Source of the DNA: Chitinophagaceae bacterium
GTDB taxonomy: Bacteria; Bacteroidota; Bacteroidia; Chitinophagales; Chitinophagaceae
Reading direction: 5' to 3'
Assembly (NCBI GenBank): GCA_019752045.1
Contig: JAIEMP010000012.1
Location: forward strand, 62,001-126,000
Length of the DNA stretch: 64,000 bases
The translations under genes were made by a program, and so were the position numbers. The notes below the pieces were generated by a model that had not been told where the DNA came from, made no database searches, and was given only the letters and a program-made list of their open reading frames with translations. Positions 25,801 through 34,320 of this stretch are shown here, in pieces; position 1 is the stretch's first letter; every line of letters begins with the position of its first letter.

Positions 25801-25902
25801 TTTGTGGTCATATCTGTACGGAATCTCGAAATCTTAAAATCAAGAAAGAACATCGAAGAGTATAAATTATTTATCCGTCAGTACATCAAGGATAAATTTT
25901 AA
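22849..25902 (+). CDS. Type IX secretion protein PorW/SprE-like, TPR protein
   Basis: A 1017-aa exported protein with an N-terminal signal (VLLLGCFTASAQ; C20 could be a lipid site). Tetratricopeptide-like helices fill residues ~100-430 and 600-790, e.g. YLLIGQSYYYWRKFDSAYRIFQ and EDYKEAALVFEEIWKRFSNYEQEE. The conserved VYQGMVTHYNFYYNATTKL region and the C-terminal FEEVDPIYITESKNAFQRYN domain resemble PorW/SprE, the lipoprotein that links the T9SS rings and motor. The esterase-like protein at 10417 has a T9SS sorting domain, so the pathway is in use. Adjacent to PBP1A, 152 bases away. SprE identity is likely but made from memory of family motifs. Confidence 0.7.
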   Translation: MQHILVPKHHRIFLVLLLGCFTASAQPDFTLPLVKPEKYRNKTLGSEKTEDKKFTLPRRVYQGMVTHYNFYYNATTKLNAIVEKAKLSHRDDYTKLLPFYNYTTQLTASDSAELDSVMYKATAGIVLHDLRNNYIDNMYLLIGQSYYYWRKFDSAYRIFQFINYNFFPKSKDDYLIVVGSNDRSAEGELNIGTKEKKGIAHRAFTKPPSRNDALLWLAKTYAEDSLYAEAYSLANLLRKDPLFPKRLHTRLDEVQAYVFYQQEQWDSTAFFLQKSLPNAADKTELARWEYLLAQLYAKTNQPALASTYFNKAKAHTTDPVLYIHARIYEAQLIKKEGGNSIEETLADLMKLSKKERFDGFEDVLYYAAAGMALQKGDTTQATRLLQKSVTYVTENEGTKNKAYLLLSDIAYAQRNYVLASSSLDSINYQDPALAEQSAQLQLKQQLLKELVKQLTIVKQQDSLQTVAKMNEKEMEAYLKALVRKLRKQRGLKEEVNYNPAILTSNTDQSAPVFTNAGSGNSWYFYNASQKAKGFSEFKGRWGNRPNIDNWRRQSAVDLVAGQISNNNNAAAPGDAADPNSIAEEDLTVDGLKANLPLTEEQLIASNKKILNALFEQGQIYKNQLEDYKEAALVFEEIWKRFSNYEQEEQTLFELYYCWQKAGNNEKSAYYLNQLNQKYPNGDLVKKINDAKNPSGNVKDAKTSAYESIYNLMIEGKFTDALQQKKTADSVYGTSYWTPQLLYIESLYHIQQKNDSTAVVTLNNIESKFPGTPMAEKAAVLKEVLGRRKEIEDYLTNTNIVRQTEDSVYIPFDDGPKVNKISQQTKTDSTTKIGISTQPQQNNANITRPKAPVQKVGNEKEERNNAGNVKLGNKPVTDTTRIKPIREIKVEMAYVYSPSEPYTVMMYFEEVDPIYITESKNAFQRYNAGSHGGENIPIKIYDTDKDLLYMELGAFTDVTTVLSYMEELKKNAKQIVPWLPAAKYNFVVISVRNLEILKSRKNIEEYKLFIRQYIKDKF

Positions 25903-26054
25903 TTGATTGGTATCAACTGTTTTGTGAATGGTTGTTTAGTCAGTGTGCACACAACTGTTAATTTTAACCTCTCTGAAATATTCTCCTCCCCAAATTGTTT
26001 TAGATTTGTCTGGTATTGAATTTGCTTTAAACTGCATCTTATACATCTCATTTT

Positions 26055-28448
26055 ATGCGTACATCTGTTAAATATCTCTGGCGTGTGTTTTTTATTGGTG
26101 CGGGAGCTTTTCTGCTCCTGATTATATTAGCCAATTTTGGTGTGTTTGGCAAAATGCCTTCGCTTGAAGAGCTGGAAAATCCTTCTGCTTCACTTGCCAG
26201 TGAAGTCATCGCATCAGATGGAACGCTGATGGGCAAATTTGCATTGGAAGACCGTACAAATGTGGAGTACAAAGACATTTCAAAAAATATTATTAACGCC
26301 CTTATTGCTGCAGAAGATGAGCGCTTTTATGATCATTCGGGTATTGACGGCCGGGCACTGGCAAGAGCTATTTCAAAACTGGGTATGGACGGAGGCGGCA
26401 GCACCATCACTCAGCAATTAGCATTGAACCTGTTTCGTGAACGTGCCAGAAATAAATTAAGAAGAGCTATTCAGAAAATACAGGAATGGGTGATTGCGGT
26501 AAAACTCGAACGCAATTTTACCAAAGAAGAAATTATTGCACTCTATCTCAACACCGTTGAGTACAGCGATAATGTGTTTGGCATCCGCAACGCATCTAAA
26601 ACTTTTTTCCAGAAAGAACCTTCGCTGGTTAGCGTTGAAGAAGCTGCCTTGCTCATTGGCATGCTCAATGCGCCTTATGCTTACAATCCAAGGATTTTTC
26701 CACCACGTGCCATGCAGAAAAGAAATGCAGTAATCAATGATATGGTGCGTAACAATTTTGTTACAGAAGCAGAAGCAGACCGCATTAAAAGCAAACCGAT
26801 TAAACTCAATTATAAAAAACTGGATGAGAATACCGGTTTGGCGCCTTACTTCAGAGATGTATTAAGAGATCAGATGAAAAAGTGGAGTAAAGAACACGAA
26901 AAAAATAACGGAGAAAACTATAATATTTACAGAGATGGATTAAAAATTTATACCACCATCAATCCACGTATGCAGTTGTATGCTGAAGAAGCGGTTGCAA
27001 AACACATGAGTGCCCTGCAAAAAAATTACTGGACATTGCCCTGGATCAAGAATAACAGCATCTGGAAAGGACATGAAAAAATTCTGGAGCGGGCCATGAA
27101 AGAAAGTGACCGCTGGAAAAAAATGGAAGAAGAAGGTGTGAGTGAAGCCGACATCCGCAAAGCATTCAAAACAAAAACAAAAATGAAAGTGTTTGCGTGG
27201 AATGCAAAGCGGGAAACTGATACGGTAATGACACCGTTTGATTCGATCCGTTATCATAAAATGATTATCCAAACAGGTTTTATGGTGATGGATCCGTTTA
27301 CAGGCGAAGTAAAAGCATGGGTAGGCGGTGTAAACTTTAAGAATTTCAAATTCGATCATGTTAATATCAACACCAAACGGCAGGTAGGCTCTACGTTTAA
27401 GCCTTTGCTCTATGCATATGCTGTTGAAAATGGATATACCCCTGAAACACCTTTACCCGGCGGCCCGATTAATCTTGGCGGAAAAATAATTACAGGTGGT
27501 GGTGGTCCTATGGCAACCTGTCTGGCGTTTTCGAAAAATCCCGGTGCTGCTTATTTAATGAATCAGTTTGGTGTAAAAAGTGTGATCAGCTTTTCACAAA
27601 ACGCAGGCATTAAAAGTAAAATGCCTCCTTATCCGTCCATTGCATTGGGCAGTGCCGATATTAGTGTGATTGAAATGCTGCAGAGTTATACCATGTTCCC
27701 AACCAACGGCATGAGCACACAACCTGTTTACATCACCCGTATTGAAGACCGTAATGGAAATATATTACAGAGTTTTGCCCCTGAACAAAAAGTGGTGATG
27801 AGTGAAGCGGCTGCTTTTACCATGACCAAAATGATGCAGGGTGTTATTGATTTCGGTACCGGTCGTCGTTTACGTGGTATGGGTCTTACAGGAGAAATTG
27901 CCGGTAAAACAGGTACAACCAACGACAATACAGATACATGGTTTATTGGATTTACTCCGCAACTGCTTGCCGGTGGCTGGGTTGGTTGTGATGATCCGTT
28001 TTTAAAAATGGTGGGCGAAGGTAACCGTACTGCATTGCCCATCTGGGGTTATTTTTTTGACCGTGTGCTGAACGATAAAACACTGGCCATTGCCAAAGAT
28101 GTAAAGTTTGTACAACCGGAGAGTATGAAGGTGGAAACCTTTATGGACTATGAAAACTTTGCAGAAAAATACCGCAATGAACCCGATGCAGAAAATCCGG
28201 ATGCAGGTAACGGTACATCGGCAGACTATGGTGAGTTGGAATTAAAACCGGAGCCAGCCTTAGGGCCTGAATCGCAACTGACCGAAGAACAAAAAGTATT
28301 GCAGGAAGCCAAGAAAGAAGAAAAAAAACCGGAACCTAAAAAAGAAGAAGTAAAACCTGCAGCCATCTTATCAGACAAAGACAAAAAAGCAACCGACGCA
28401 AAAAAGAAAGAGGAGAAAAAGAAAACAGAAACCAAACCCGGTGGTTAA
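26055..28448 (+). CDS. mrcA: Penicillin-binding protein 1A, bifunctional
   Basis: A 797-aa class A PBP that polymerises and cross-links peptidoglycan at the inner-membrane surface. One N-terminal span (12-31), then the GT51 glycosyltransferase domain (AAEDERFYDHSGID with catalytic Glu about 89, GGSTITQQLALNLF). The transpeptidase domain has GSTFKP (Ser about 446), SKN at about 493 and KTGTTNDNTDTW at about 617. The last ~60 residues are a Lys/Glu/Pro-rich tail, common in Bacteroidota versions. A strong terminator follows. Confidence 0.94.
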   Translation: MRTSVKYLWRVFFIGAGAFLLLIILANFGVFGKMPSLEELENPSASLASEVIASDGTLMGKFALEDRTNVEYKDISKNIINALIAAEDERFYDHSGIDGRALARAISKLGMDGGGSTITQQLALNLFRERARNKLRRAIQKIQEWVIAVKLERNFTKEEIIALYLNTVEYSDNVFGIRNASKTFFQKEPSLVSVEEAALLIGMLNAPYAYNPRIFPPRAMQKRNAVINDMVRNNFVTEAEADRIKSKPIKLNYKKLDENTGLAPYFRDVLRDQMKKWSKEHEKNNGENYNIYRDGLKIYTTINPRMQLYAEEAVAKHMSALQKNYWTLPWIKNNSIWKGHEKILERAMKESDRWKKMEEEGVSEADIRKAFKTKTKMKVFAWNAKRETDTVMTPFDSIRYHKMIIQTGFMVMDPFTGEVKAWVGGVNFKNFKFDHVNINTKRQVGSTFKPLLYAYAVENGYTPETPLPGGPINLGGKIITGGGGPMATCLAFSKNPGAAYLMNQFGVKSVISFSQNAGIKSKMPPYPSIALGSADISVIEMLQSYTMFPTNGMSTQPVYITRIEDRNGNILQSFAPEQKVVMSEAAAFTMTKMMQGVIDFGTGRRLRGMGLTGEIAGKTGTTNDNTDTWFIGFTPQLLAGGWVGCDDPFLKMVGEGNRTALPIWGYFFDRVLNDKTLAIAKDVKFVQPESMKVETFMDYENFAEKYRNEPDAENPDAGNGTSADYGELELKPEPALGPESQLTEEQKVLQEAKKEEKKPEPKKEEVKPAAILSDKDKKATDAKKKEEKKKTETKPGG

Positions 28449-28464
28449 ACCCGGCTTACATAAA

Positions 28465-28497
28465 ACAAACGGGCTGATCGTTGATCAGCCCGTTTGT
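28465..28497 (+). terminator. Strong intrinsic terminator of the PBP1A gene
   Basis: Perfect 15-bp stem (core ACAAACGGGCTGATC) with a 3-base loop and a following T-run. Confidence 0.9.
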
Positions 28498-28551
28498 TTT
28501 TTAAACCTGATGTTTGATCTTTACAACTTCCTTTTATTAAAGCTCAAATGA

Positions 28552-29202
28552 ATGATAGAACTATTACAAAAGATGGGTGTAACAGCTGCCATCTTTGATC
28601 TGGACGGAACCTTGATTGATAACAACGCTTTTCATCTGCAATCATGGAAACAGTATTTAAAAGAAATTGGTAAACAAATTTCAGAAGAGGAATACAAGAT
28701 GCACATCAATGGCAGAACCAACAAAGATGCCATTGAATATATTTACGGCCGTAAAATGAGTGCAGAAGAAGCAATGATTTACACGTTGGAGAAAGAGGCG
28801 ATTTACAGATCCCTTTATCAACCACATATAAAACCGTTAGCCGGTTTGCTCCAACTGTTACAGGCATTACAGGAACTGCATGTACCTATGGCCATTGCTA
28901 CATCGGGTATACCGGTGAACATTGAGTTTATGTTTCAACATATCCCCATCAAACAATACTTTAAGGAGATTGTACATTCTGCACATATCCAAAACGGAAA
29001 ACCCGATCCGGAAATTTATTTCAAAGCCGCAGAACTGTTACAGATAAATCCTGAACATTGCCTTGTGTTTGAAGATGCAGTGGTTGGTGTACAGGCTGCA
29101 AAAAAAGCAGGCATGAAAGTGATAGCAGTTACAACAACACATACTGCAGAAGAATTAAAAGAAGCAGACAGCATCATTAAAGATTACACCGTACTGTTGT
29201 AA
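28552..29202 (+). CDS. HAD-superfamily phosphatase, beta-phosphoglucomutase-like
   Basis: A 216-aa cytoplasmic protein with motif I FDLDGTLIDNN (DxDGT), the helical cap of the beta-PGM/sugar-phosphatase subgroup (FHLQSWKQYLKEIGKQIS), motif II ATSG, motif III Lys (HIQNGKPDPEIY) and motif IV FEDAVVGVQAAKKAGM. It likely acts on a sugar phosphate. The exact substrate cannot be read from sequence. Confidence 0.88.
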   Translation: MIELLQKMGVTAAIFDLDGTLIDNNAFHLQSWKQYLKEIGKQISEEEYKMHINGRTNKDAIEYIYGRKMSAEEAMIYTLEKEAIYRSLYQPHIKPLAGLLQLLQALQELHVPMAIATSGIPVNIEFMFQHIPIKQYFKEIVHSAHIQNGKPDPEIYFKAAELLQINPEHCLVFEDAVVGVQAAKKAGMKVIAVTTTHTAEELKEADSIIKDYTVLL

Positions 29203-29209
29203 AATGCTG

Positions 29210-29500
29210 TTAAGAAAGTGAAGAACTCCACGCCAGCTTATACGTTCCGTCTTTGCCTTTAATACAGGTAAATAAAAAGCTGGTGATAAATGGCATGTTG
29301 AGCTGTTCAGCTTTTTCAGCAAAACCAACTGTACCGCTCAGGTAAATGGCAGAAGAGGCTGTTTCTAATGCCTCGTGGCTGTCTGGAACACGTTGCAATC
29401 CATAACCCATATCATAACGGCGGTATGCCAGTTTTTCTACCAGATTCTCCAGTAAATCAGGCTTGTCTAGTATTGCTGTAATGTGGATGGACGTTTTCAT
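29210..29500 (-). CDS. Small conserved-looking protein of unknown function
   Basis: A 96-aa protein starting MKTSIHITAILDKPDLLENL; I reject the 157-codon version because it runs into the glmS promoter region. Predicted alpha/beta, soluble, no signal, no recognised motif. It contains YRRYDMGYGLQRV and ITSFLFTCIKGKDGTYKLAW. It converges with the HAD gene with 7 bases between stops. I do not recognise a family. Confidence 0.6.
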   Translation of the reverse strand: MKTSIHITAILDKPDLLENLVEKLAYRRYDMGYGLQRVPDSHEALETASSAIYLSGTVGFAEKAEQLNMPFITSFLFTCIKGKDGTYKLAWSSSLS

Positions 29501-29659
29501 GATTGTTATTTTACAGTATATCAATTCCCACTCTTCATTGTTACCTCTACGTATTATTGATGCAGAAAAGAGCAATCTGATTAATAAAGAAATGTGAAAG
29601 CCTGCAGCCCGTTGATACAGGTGAACGGGAATAATTTTCTGCACTTCCCTGCAGCCGCT

Positions 29660-29667
29660 TATTTTTG
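29660..29667 (+). promoter_or_regulatory. -7 box of glmS
   Basis: TATTTTTG fits TAnnTTTG and lies 33 bases before the glmS ATG. No convincing -33 was seen. No glmS ribozyme is expected from the short leader. Confidence 0.4.
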
Positions 29668-29699
29668 CATCTTTACAAGCCAAAAGAACTCAACAAATT

Positions 29700-31535
29700 A
29701 TGTGTGGAATTGTCGCCTATATTGGAAGCAGAGAAGCCTATCCCGTTATTCTAAAAGGTTTAAAACGTCTGGAATACCGTGGTTACGACAGTGCAGGAGT
29801 TGCACTGCTCAACAACGGCATGAAAGTGTACAAAAAGAAAGGCAAGGTAGCGCAGCTTGAAGAAGAGGTGATTGGTAAAGATGTACATGCACATATCGGC
29901 ATTGGTCATACACGTTGGGCAACGCACGGAGAACCGAGTGATCATAACGCACATCCGCATGTATCTAAAAGCGGCAAGCTGGCCATGATCCACAACGGCA
30001 TCATTGAAAACTATGCTTCTATTAAAAAAGAATTGGTCAACAAAGGATATACTTTTCAAAGCGATACCGATACAGAAGTGCTGCTGAATTTTATTGAAGA
30101 TATCAAAACAAACAATAACTGTTCTTTAGAAGAAGCAGTGCGTATTGCATTGAAACGTGTGGTTGGTGCCTACGTAATTATTCTGCTCGATGAAGAAAAT
30201 CCTGATACACTTATTGCAGCAAGAAAAGGAAGTCCGCTGGTGATTGGTATTGGAAAGAACGAACACTTTCTTGCAAGCGATGCATCACCCATCATTGAAT
30301 ACACCAAAGAAGTGGTGTATGTAAACGATTATGAATTAGCCATCATCAAAGCCGATGAACTGGTATTAAAAAACCTGGGTAATGAAAAGATCACACCCTT
30401 TGTTCAGAAACTTGATCTTGAATTAGCGGCTATTGAAAAGGGCGGTTATGATCATTTCATGTTAAAAGAGATCAATGAACAGCCATTTACCATTTATGAT
30501 TGTTTAAGAGGACGGTTAGATGTAACAGCCGGCACCATTACCATGGCTGGCGTGCAGAACAATATTGAACAACTTAAAAATGCAAATCGTATAGTGATTA
30601 TTGCCTGCGGTACCAGCTGGCATGCAGGATTAGTGGCTGAATATATTATTGAAGAACTTTGTCGCATACCGGTTGAAGTAGAATATGCATCGGAGTTCCG
30701 CTACCGTAATCCGGTTGTAAACAAAGGCGATGTGATTATTGCTATTTCGCAAAGTGGTGAAACAGCCGATACCATTGTGGCTATTGACAAAGCAAAAGAA
30801 CAGGGTGCATTTATTTTTGGTGTGGTGAATGTGGTGGGCAGTTCCATTGCACGTCTTTCACATGCCGGTGCATACACACATGCCGGGCCGGAAATTGGTG
30901 TAGCCAGTACAAAAGCATTTACGGCACAGTTGGCTGTACTAACCATGATTGCTTTAAAAATTGCACACGAAAAAGGCAGCATCAGTCAGGAACGCTATAT
31001 GCATTTGCTCAATGAGCTGCACGATGTACCTGAAAAAGTAAAATTGCTTTTAGAAGCATCAGATAAAATAAAAGCCATTGCATTAAAACATAAAGATGCC
31101 CGTGACTTTTTATACCTCGGGCGTGGATATAATTTTCCCGTTGCGTTAGAAGGCGCTTTAAAACTCAAAGAAATTTCTTACATCCATGCAGAAGGTTATC
31201 CGGCAGCAGAAATGAAACACGGGCCCATTGCACTGGTAGATGATCAATTGCCCGTTGTATTTGTAGCAACAAAAGATACTTATTACGATAAGATTGTGAG
31301 CAATATCCAGGAGATTAAAGCCCGTAAGGGACAAGTAATTGCTGTGATTACAGAGAATGATGATACCATTCCATCTATGAGCAACGATATTATGTTTGTA
31401 CCGGAAGCAGATGAAATAGTTGCACCGATGCTGAGTGTAATACCTATGCAGCTCCTCTCCTATTATATTGGTGTAGCCAAAGGATTGGATGTTGATAAAC
31501 CGAGAAACCTTGCAAAAAGTGTAACGGTAGAATAA
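29700..31535 (+). CDS. glmS: Glutamine--fructose-6-phosphate aminotransferase (isomerizing)
   Basis: A 611-aa cytoplasmic enzyme making glucosamine-6-phosphate, the first step to UDP-GlcNAc for peptidoglycan and lipid A. The N-terminal glutaminase starts MCGIVAYIGSREAYPV with the nucleophile C2 and has LEYRGYDSAGVAL and HTRWATHGEPSDHNAHPH. Two SIS domains follow (IACGTSWHAGLVAEY, AISQSGETADTIVA, and LGRGYNFPVALEGALKLKE). The C-terminus DKPRNLAKSVTVE is canonical. Typical length. Confidence 0.97.
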   Translation: MCGIVAYIGSREAYPVILKGLKRLEYRGYDSAGVALLNNGMKVYKKKGKVAQLEEEVIGKDVHAHIGIGHTRWATHGEPSDHNAHPHVSKSGKLAMIHNGIIENYASIKKELVNKGYTFQSDTDTEVLLNFIEDIKTNNNCSLEEAVRIALKRVVGAYVIILLDEENPDTLIAARKGSPLVIGIGKNEHFLASDASPIIEYTKEVVYVNDYELAIIKADELVLKNLGNEKITPFVQKLDLELAAIEKGGYDHFMLKEINEQPFTIYDCLRGRLDVTAGTITMAGVQNNIEQLKNANRIVIIACGTSWHAGLVAEYIIEELCRIPVEVEYASEFRYRNPVVNKGDVIIAISQSGETADTIVAIDKAKEQGAFIFGVVNVVGSSIARLSHAGAYTHAGPEIGVASTKAFTAQLAVLTMIALKIAHEKGSISQERYMHLLNELHDVPEKVKLLLEASDKIKAIALKHKDARDFLYLGRGYNFPVALEGALKLKEISYIHAEGYPAAEMKHGPIALVDDQLPVVFVATKDTYYDKIVSNIQEIKARKGQVIAVITENDDTIPSMSNDIMFVPEADEIVAPMLSVIPMQLLSYYIGVAKGLDVDKPRNLAKSVTVE

Positions 31536-31548
31536 AAACAAGTTTATA

Positions 31549-31660
31549 GTTGGTAGTTGATAGTTGTCAATAGCTGCATTGCATAATTTCACCCATCAAT
31601 ATTTATTCAGGTTGACTGAACCTAAATAACTACAAACTAAAAACTACAAACTACAAACCA
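31549..31660. repeat. Short-period AT-rich repeats in inverted arrangement
   Basis: TAGTTGGTAGTTGATAGTTG-type repeats near 31549-31568 face ACTACAAACTAAAAACTAC-type repeats near 31630-31660, roughly inverted. This occupies most of the gap between glmS and the DUF4954 gene. Confidence 0.5.
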
Positions 31661-31663
31661 AAG

Positions 31664-33871
31664 ATGAACCCGATACTCAAAAAACCGATTTCTGAAATAG
31701 GTTACAATTTTATTCCTGCCGCTTATCTGCCGAAAGGAAAAGATGAATATTATCTCCGCAATAAACAAAACCGCAGTGGCATCAAGTACCGCAAGCTCAC
31801 AGCCGGTGAAAAAGAAGTGCTGATCAGAAACAGAAACACTGCCGATAACTGGGATCAGTTGCTGGTATCGGATGCATTTAATCCTGAGCTGGTACAGAAT
31901 TGCAAATTCTTTGGTTTGGTGCGTATTGCTAAGCTTGAACCATATACATTGGAGTTTCATGCAGTGAAACTTCCTGTTGGTTTATACAACAGTACCATCA
32001 TCAGTTGCGATTTTGGCGACAATGTGGTTATTGATAATGTGAACTATCTTTCACATTATATTATTGGCAATGAAGTAATCATAACCAATGTAAACGAAAT
32101 GGGCACCACCAACTATGCAAAATTCGGCAATGGTATTTTAAAAGAAGGTGAAGATGAAAAAATCCGCATCTGGCTGGAAGTATGCAATGAAAATGCCGGA
32201 AGAAAAATTATACCTTTTAACGGAATGCTTCCCGGCGATGCATGGCTCTGGAGCAGAAACAGAAGTAATGAACCGCTGCAACAAAAGCTGAAAGATTTTA
32301 CCGAATTAAAATTTGATCAGCTGCGTGGTTACTATGGAAAAGTAGGCGATCGTACCGTTATTAAAAGTTGTGCAATTATTAAAGATGTATGGATTGGTAC
32401 CGATGCTTATTTAAAAGGAGCGAATAAATTAAAGAACCTCACTATCAATTCTGCATCGGGTGCAAGTTCACAGGTGGGTGAAGGTTGTGAATTGGTGAAT
32501 GGCATCATGAGCGAAGGCTGCCGTGTGTTTTATGGTGTAAAAGCAGTGCGTTTTTATATGGCATCACATTCACAATTAAAATATGGTGCACGTTTGATCA
32601 ACTCTTATCTGGGTAACAATGCAACCATCTCCTGCTGCGAAGTATTAAACTCACTCATCTTTCCTGCACATGAACAGCATCACAACAATTCGTTTCTGTG
32701 TGCTGCAACTGTAATGGGGCAGAGCAATATTGCAGCGGGTGCTACTCTTGGCAGCAATCATAACAGCCGCAGTGCAGACGGCGAGTTGATTGCAGGTCGT
32801 GGGTTTTGGCCGGGACTCTGCGTAAGCATTAAACACAATTCAAGCTTTGCAACATATACCTTACTTGCTAAAGGTGATTATCAGTACGAGCTGAATATAC
32901 CCATTCCTTTTTCGCTGGTGAGTAATGATGAAGCAAACAATCAACTGAATGTAATGCCCGGTTACTGGATGATGTATAATATGTATGCACTCTCCCGTAA
33001 CGCATGGAAATATGTTGACCGTGACAGACGCAGAGATAAAACACAGTTGCTGGAATATGATTTTCTAGCCCCGGACAGTGTGAATGAAGTTTTTGATTCA
33101 TTGCATCTGATGGAATTATTTACCGGAAAAGCACTCCTGCAAAAACAACAGGCCGGTAAAACATTTGCAGATGAAGAGTGCATGAAGGCAGGAAAAAAAG
33201 CACTTGCTGAAAATAGTGAGCAGTTGAATGAGCTTGAAATACTAGCTGATGGTTTTGAAAACAGTAAACGTAAAGTTGTATTACTGAAGGTGCAACGCAG
33301 CTATCAACTCTTTAAAGAACTGCTGATGTATTATGCAGCAGAGCAACTCTTACAACTGATTAAAACCAATCAACTGAAAAGCTTTGATCAATTGCTGAAA
33401 CATCTTCCAAAAAAATCAAAAAGGAATAACTGGATCAATGCAGGCGGACAATTAATTGAAGAAACTGAATTTGAACAGCTCAAACAAAAAATTGTCAGCA
33501 ATAAAATAAAGAACTGGGATGCCGTTCATGCGTTTTATAAAAAACAGGGAGAACTTTATGCAACAAAAAAACTGAGTCATGCAATGGCCGTGCTGTTTGA
33601 ATTAACCGGCAACAAAAGTCTCAGCAAAGAATTATTCCGTACTTCACTGCAGCAATATCTTTCAACCAAAACCGAAATGGTAAAAGGAATTGTTGATTCC
33701 AGAACAAAAGATTATACCAATCCGTTTCGTAAAATGACTTATGAAACAGAAGCAGAGATGGAAGCTGTAACAGGAAAGCTCAGCGATAATTCATTTATTA
33801 AGCAACAGCAGCTTGAATTAAAAACTATGAAAGCTGCAGTGCAAAAAATCATGAAACAGTTTAAACTCTGA
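31664..33871 (+). CDS. DUF4954-type protein with left-handed beta-helix
   Basis: A 735-aa soluble protein. The middle (residues ~220-390) shows hexapeptide-like repeats of a left-handed beta-helix (GDRTVIKSCAIIKDVWIGTD, LINSYLGNNATISCCEVLNS, MGQSNIAAGATLGSNHNSRS), as in acyl- or nucleotidyl-transferases. RNKQNRSGIKYRKLTAGE and GRGFWPGLCVSIKHNSSFA are typical of the DUF4954 family known from Bacteroidota and spirochaetes. The C-terminal ~250 residues are helical. A sugar-nucleotide or acyl transferase role has been suggested by fold but not shown. Confidence 0.8.
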   Translation: MNPILKKPISEIGYNFIPAAYLPKGKDEYYLRNKQNRSGIKYRKLTAGEKEVLIRNRNTADNWDQLLVSDAFNPELVQNCKFFGLVRIAKLEPYTLEFHAVKLPVGLYNSTIISCDFGDNVVIDNVNYLSHYIIGNEVIITNVNEMGTTNYAKFGNGILKEGEDEKIRIWLEVCNENAGRKIIPFNGMLPGDAWLWSRNRSNEPLQQKLKDFTELKFDQLRGYYGKVGDRTVIKSCAIIKDVWIGTDAYLKGANKLKNLTINSASGASSQVGEGCELVNGIMSEGCRVFYGVKAVRFYMASHSQLKYGARLINSYLGNNATISCCEVLNSLIFPAHEQHHNNSFLCAATVMGQSNIAAGATLGSNHNSRSADGELIAGRGFWPGLCVSIKHNSSFATYTLLAKGDYQYELNIPIPFSLVSNDEANNQLNVMPGYWMMYNMYALSRNAWKYVDRDRRRDKTQLLEYDFLAPDSVNEVFDSLHLMELFTGKALLQKQQAGKTFADEECMKAGKKALAENSEQLNELEILADGFENSKRKVVLLKVQRSYQLFKELLMYYAAEQLLQLIKTNQLKSFDQLLKHLPKKSKRNNWINAGGQLIEETEFEQLKQKIVSNKIKNWDAVHAFYKKQGELYATKKLSHAMAVLFELTGNKSLSKELFRTSLQQYLSTKTEMVKGIVDSRTKDYTNPFRKMTYETEAEMEAVTGKLSDNSFIKQQQLELKTMKAAVQKIMKQFKL

Positions 33872-33888
33872 TCATACACAAATAGCCA

Positions 33889-34302
33889 ATGAACCGCCTC
33901 GTTGACGAATATCTTGAACGTTTACCGGATGAAAAACGGGAAATTGCTGAACAGATTCGTGAAATGATTCTGTCATTGATTCCACATGTGCAGGAGAAGC
34001 TCAGTTTTAAAATTCCTTTTTATCATTACCATGGTATGTTCTGTTATATCAATGAAGTGAAAGATGGCATTGATCTCGGTTTATGCCGTGGTAAAGATCT
34101 TATAGATGTATTACCTCAGTTAGAACAAGGCAACCGGGTAATGGTAGCGTCGGTTATTATAAGAACAAGAAAAGAACTTCAAACAAAAAATATACAGGAT
34201 GTGTTGCTTACAGCTGCTAACTGGCAGGAAGAAGCAAAGAGGCTGAAGATTTCAATGATCCGGACTAAGAAAAAAGCCGCTCTTAAAAAGAAGCGGCTTT
34301 GA
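33889..34302 (+). CDS. DUF1801-domain protein
   Basis: A 137-aa cytoplasmic protein. It has VDEYLERLPDEKREIAEQIR then IPHVQEKLSFKIPFYHYHGM, the usual DUF1801 (YdhG-like) pattern, and a Lys-rich end (RTKKKAALKKKRL). Function unknown. It follows the DUF4954 gene by 17 bases and is probably co-transcribed. The coding end overlaps a terminator hairpin, so the last codons are shaped by the hairpin. Confidence 0.82.
   Translation: MNRLVDEYLERLPDEKREIAEQIREMILSLIPHVQEKLSFKIPFYHYHGMFCYINEVKDGIDLGLCRGKDLIDVLPQLEQGNRVMVASVIIRTRKELQTKNIQDVLLTAANWQEEAKRLKISMIRTKKKAALKKKRL
34273..34300. terminator. Bidirectional terminator between DUF1801 gene and gltA
   Basis: AAAGCCGCT / AGCGGCTTT stem with a 10-base loop, with an A-run before and T-rich bases after, placed inside the 3' end of the DUF1801 gene and 20 bases past the citrate synthase stop on the other strand. 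Confidence 0.7.
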
Positions 34303-34320
34303 TATGATTCCTGTTGCTGA

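Noticed and set aside
25998-26008. TAGATTTG as a PBP1A promoter
   Set aside because: Matches the -7 pattern 46 bases before the ATG, but no -33 partner was visible, so it was not listed.
29501-29683. N-terminal extension of the 96-aa protein at 29210
   Set aside because: It would cross the glmS promoter region and has no protein-like conservation signs; ATG at 29500 is natural.
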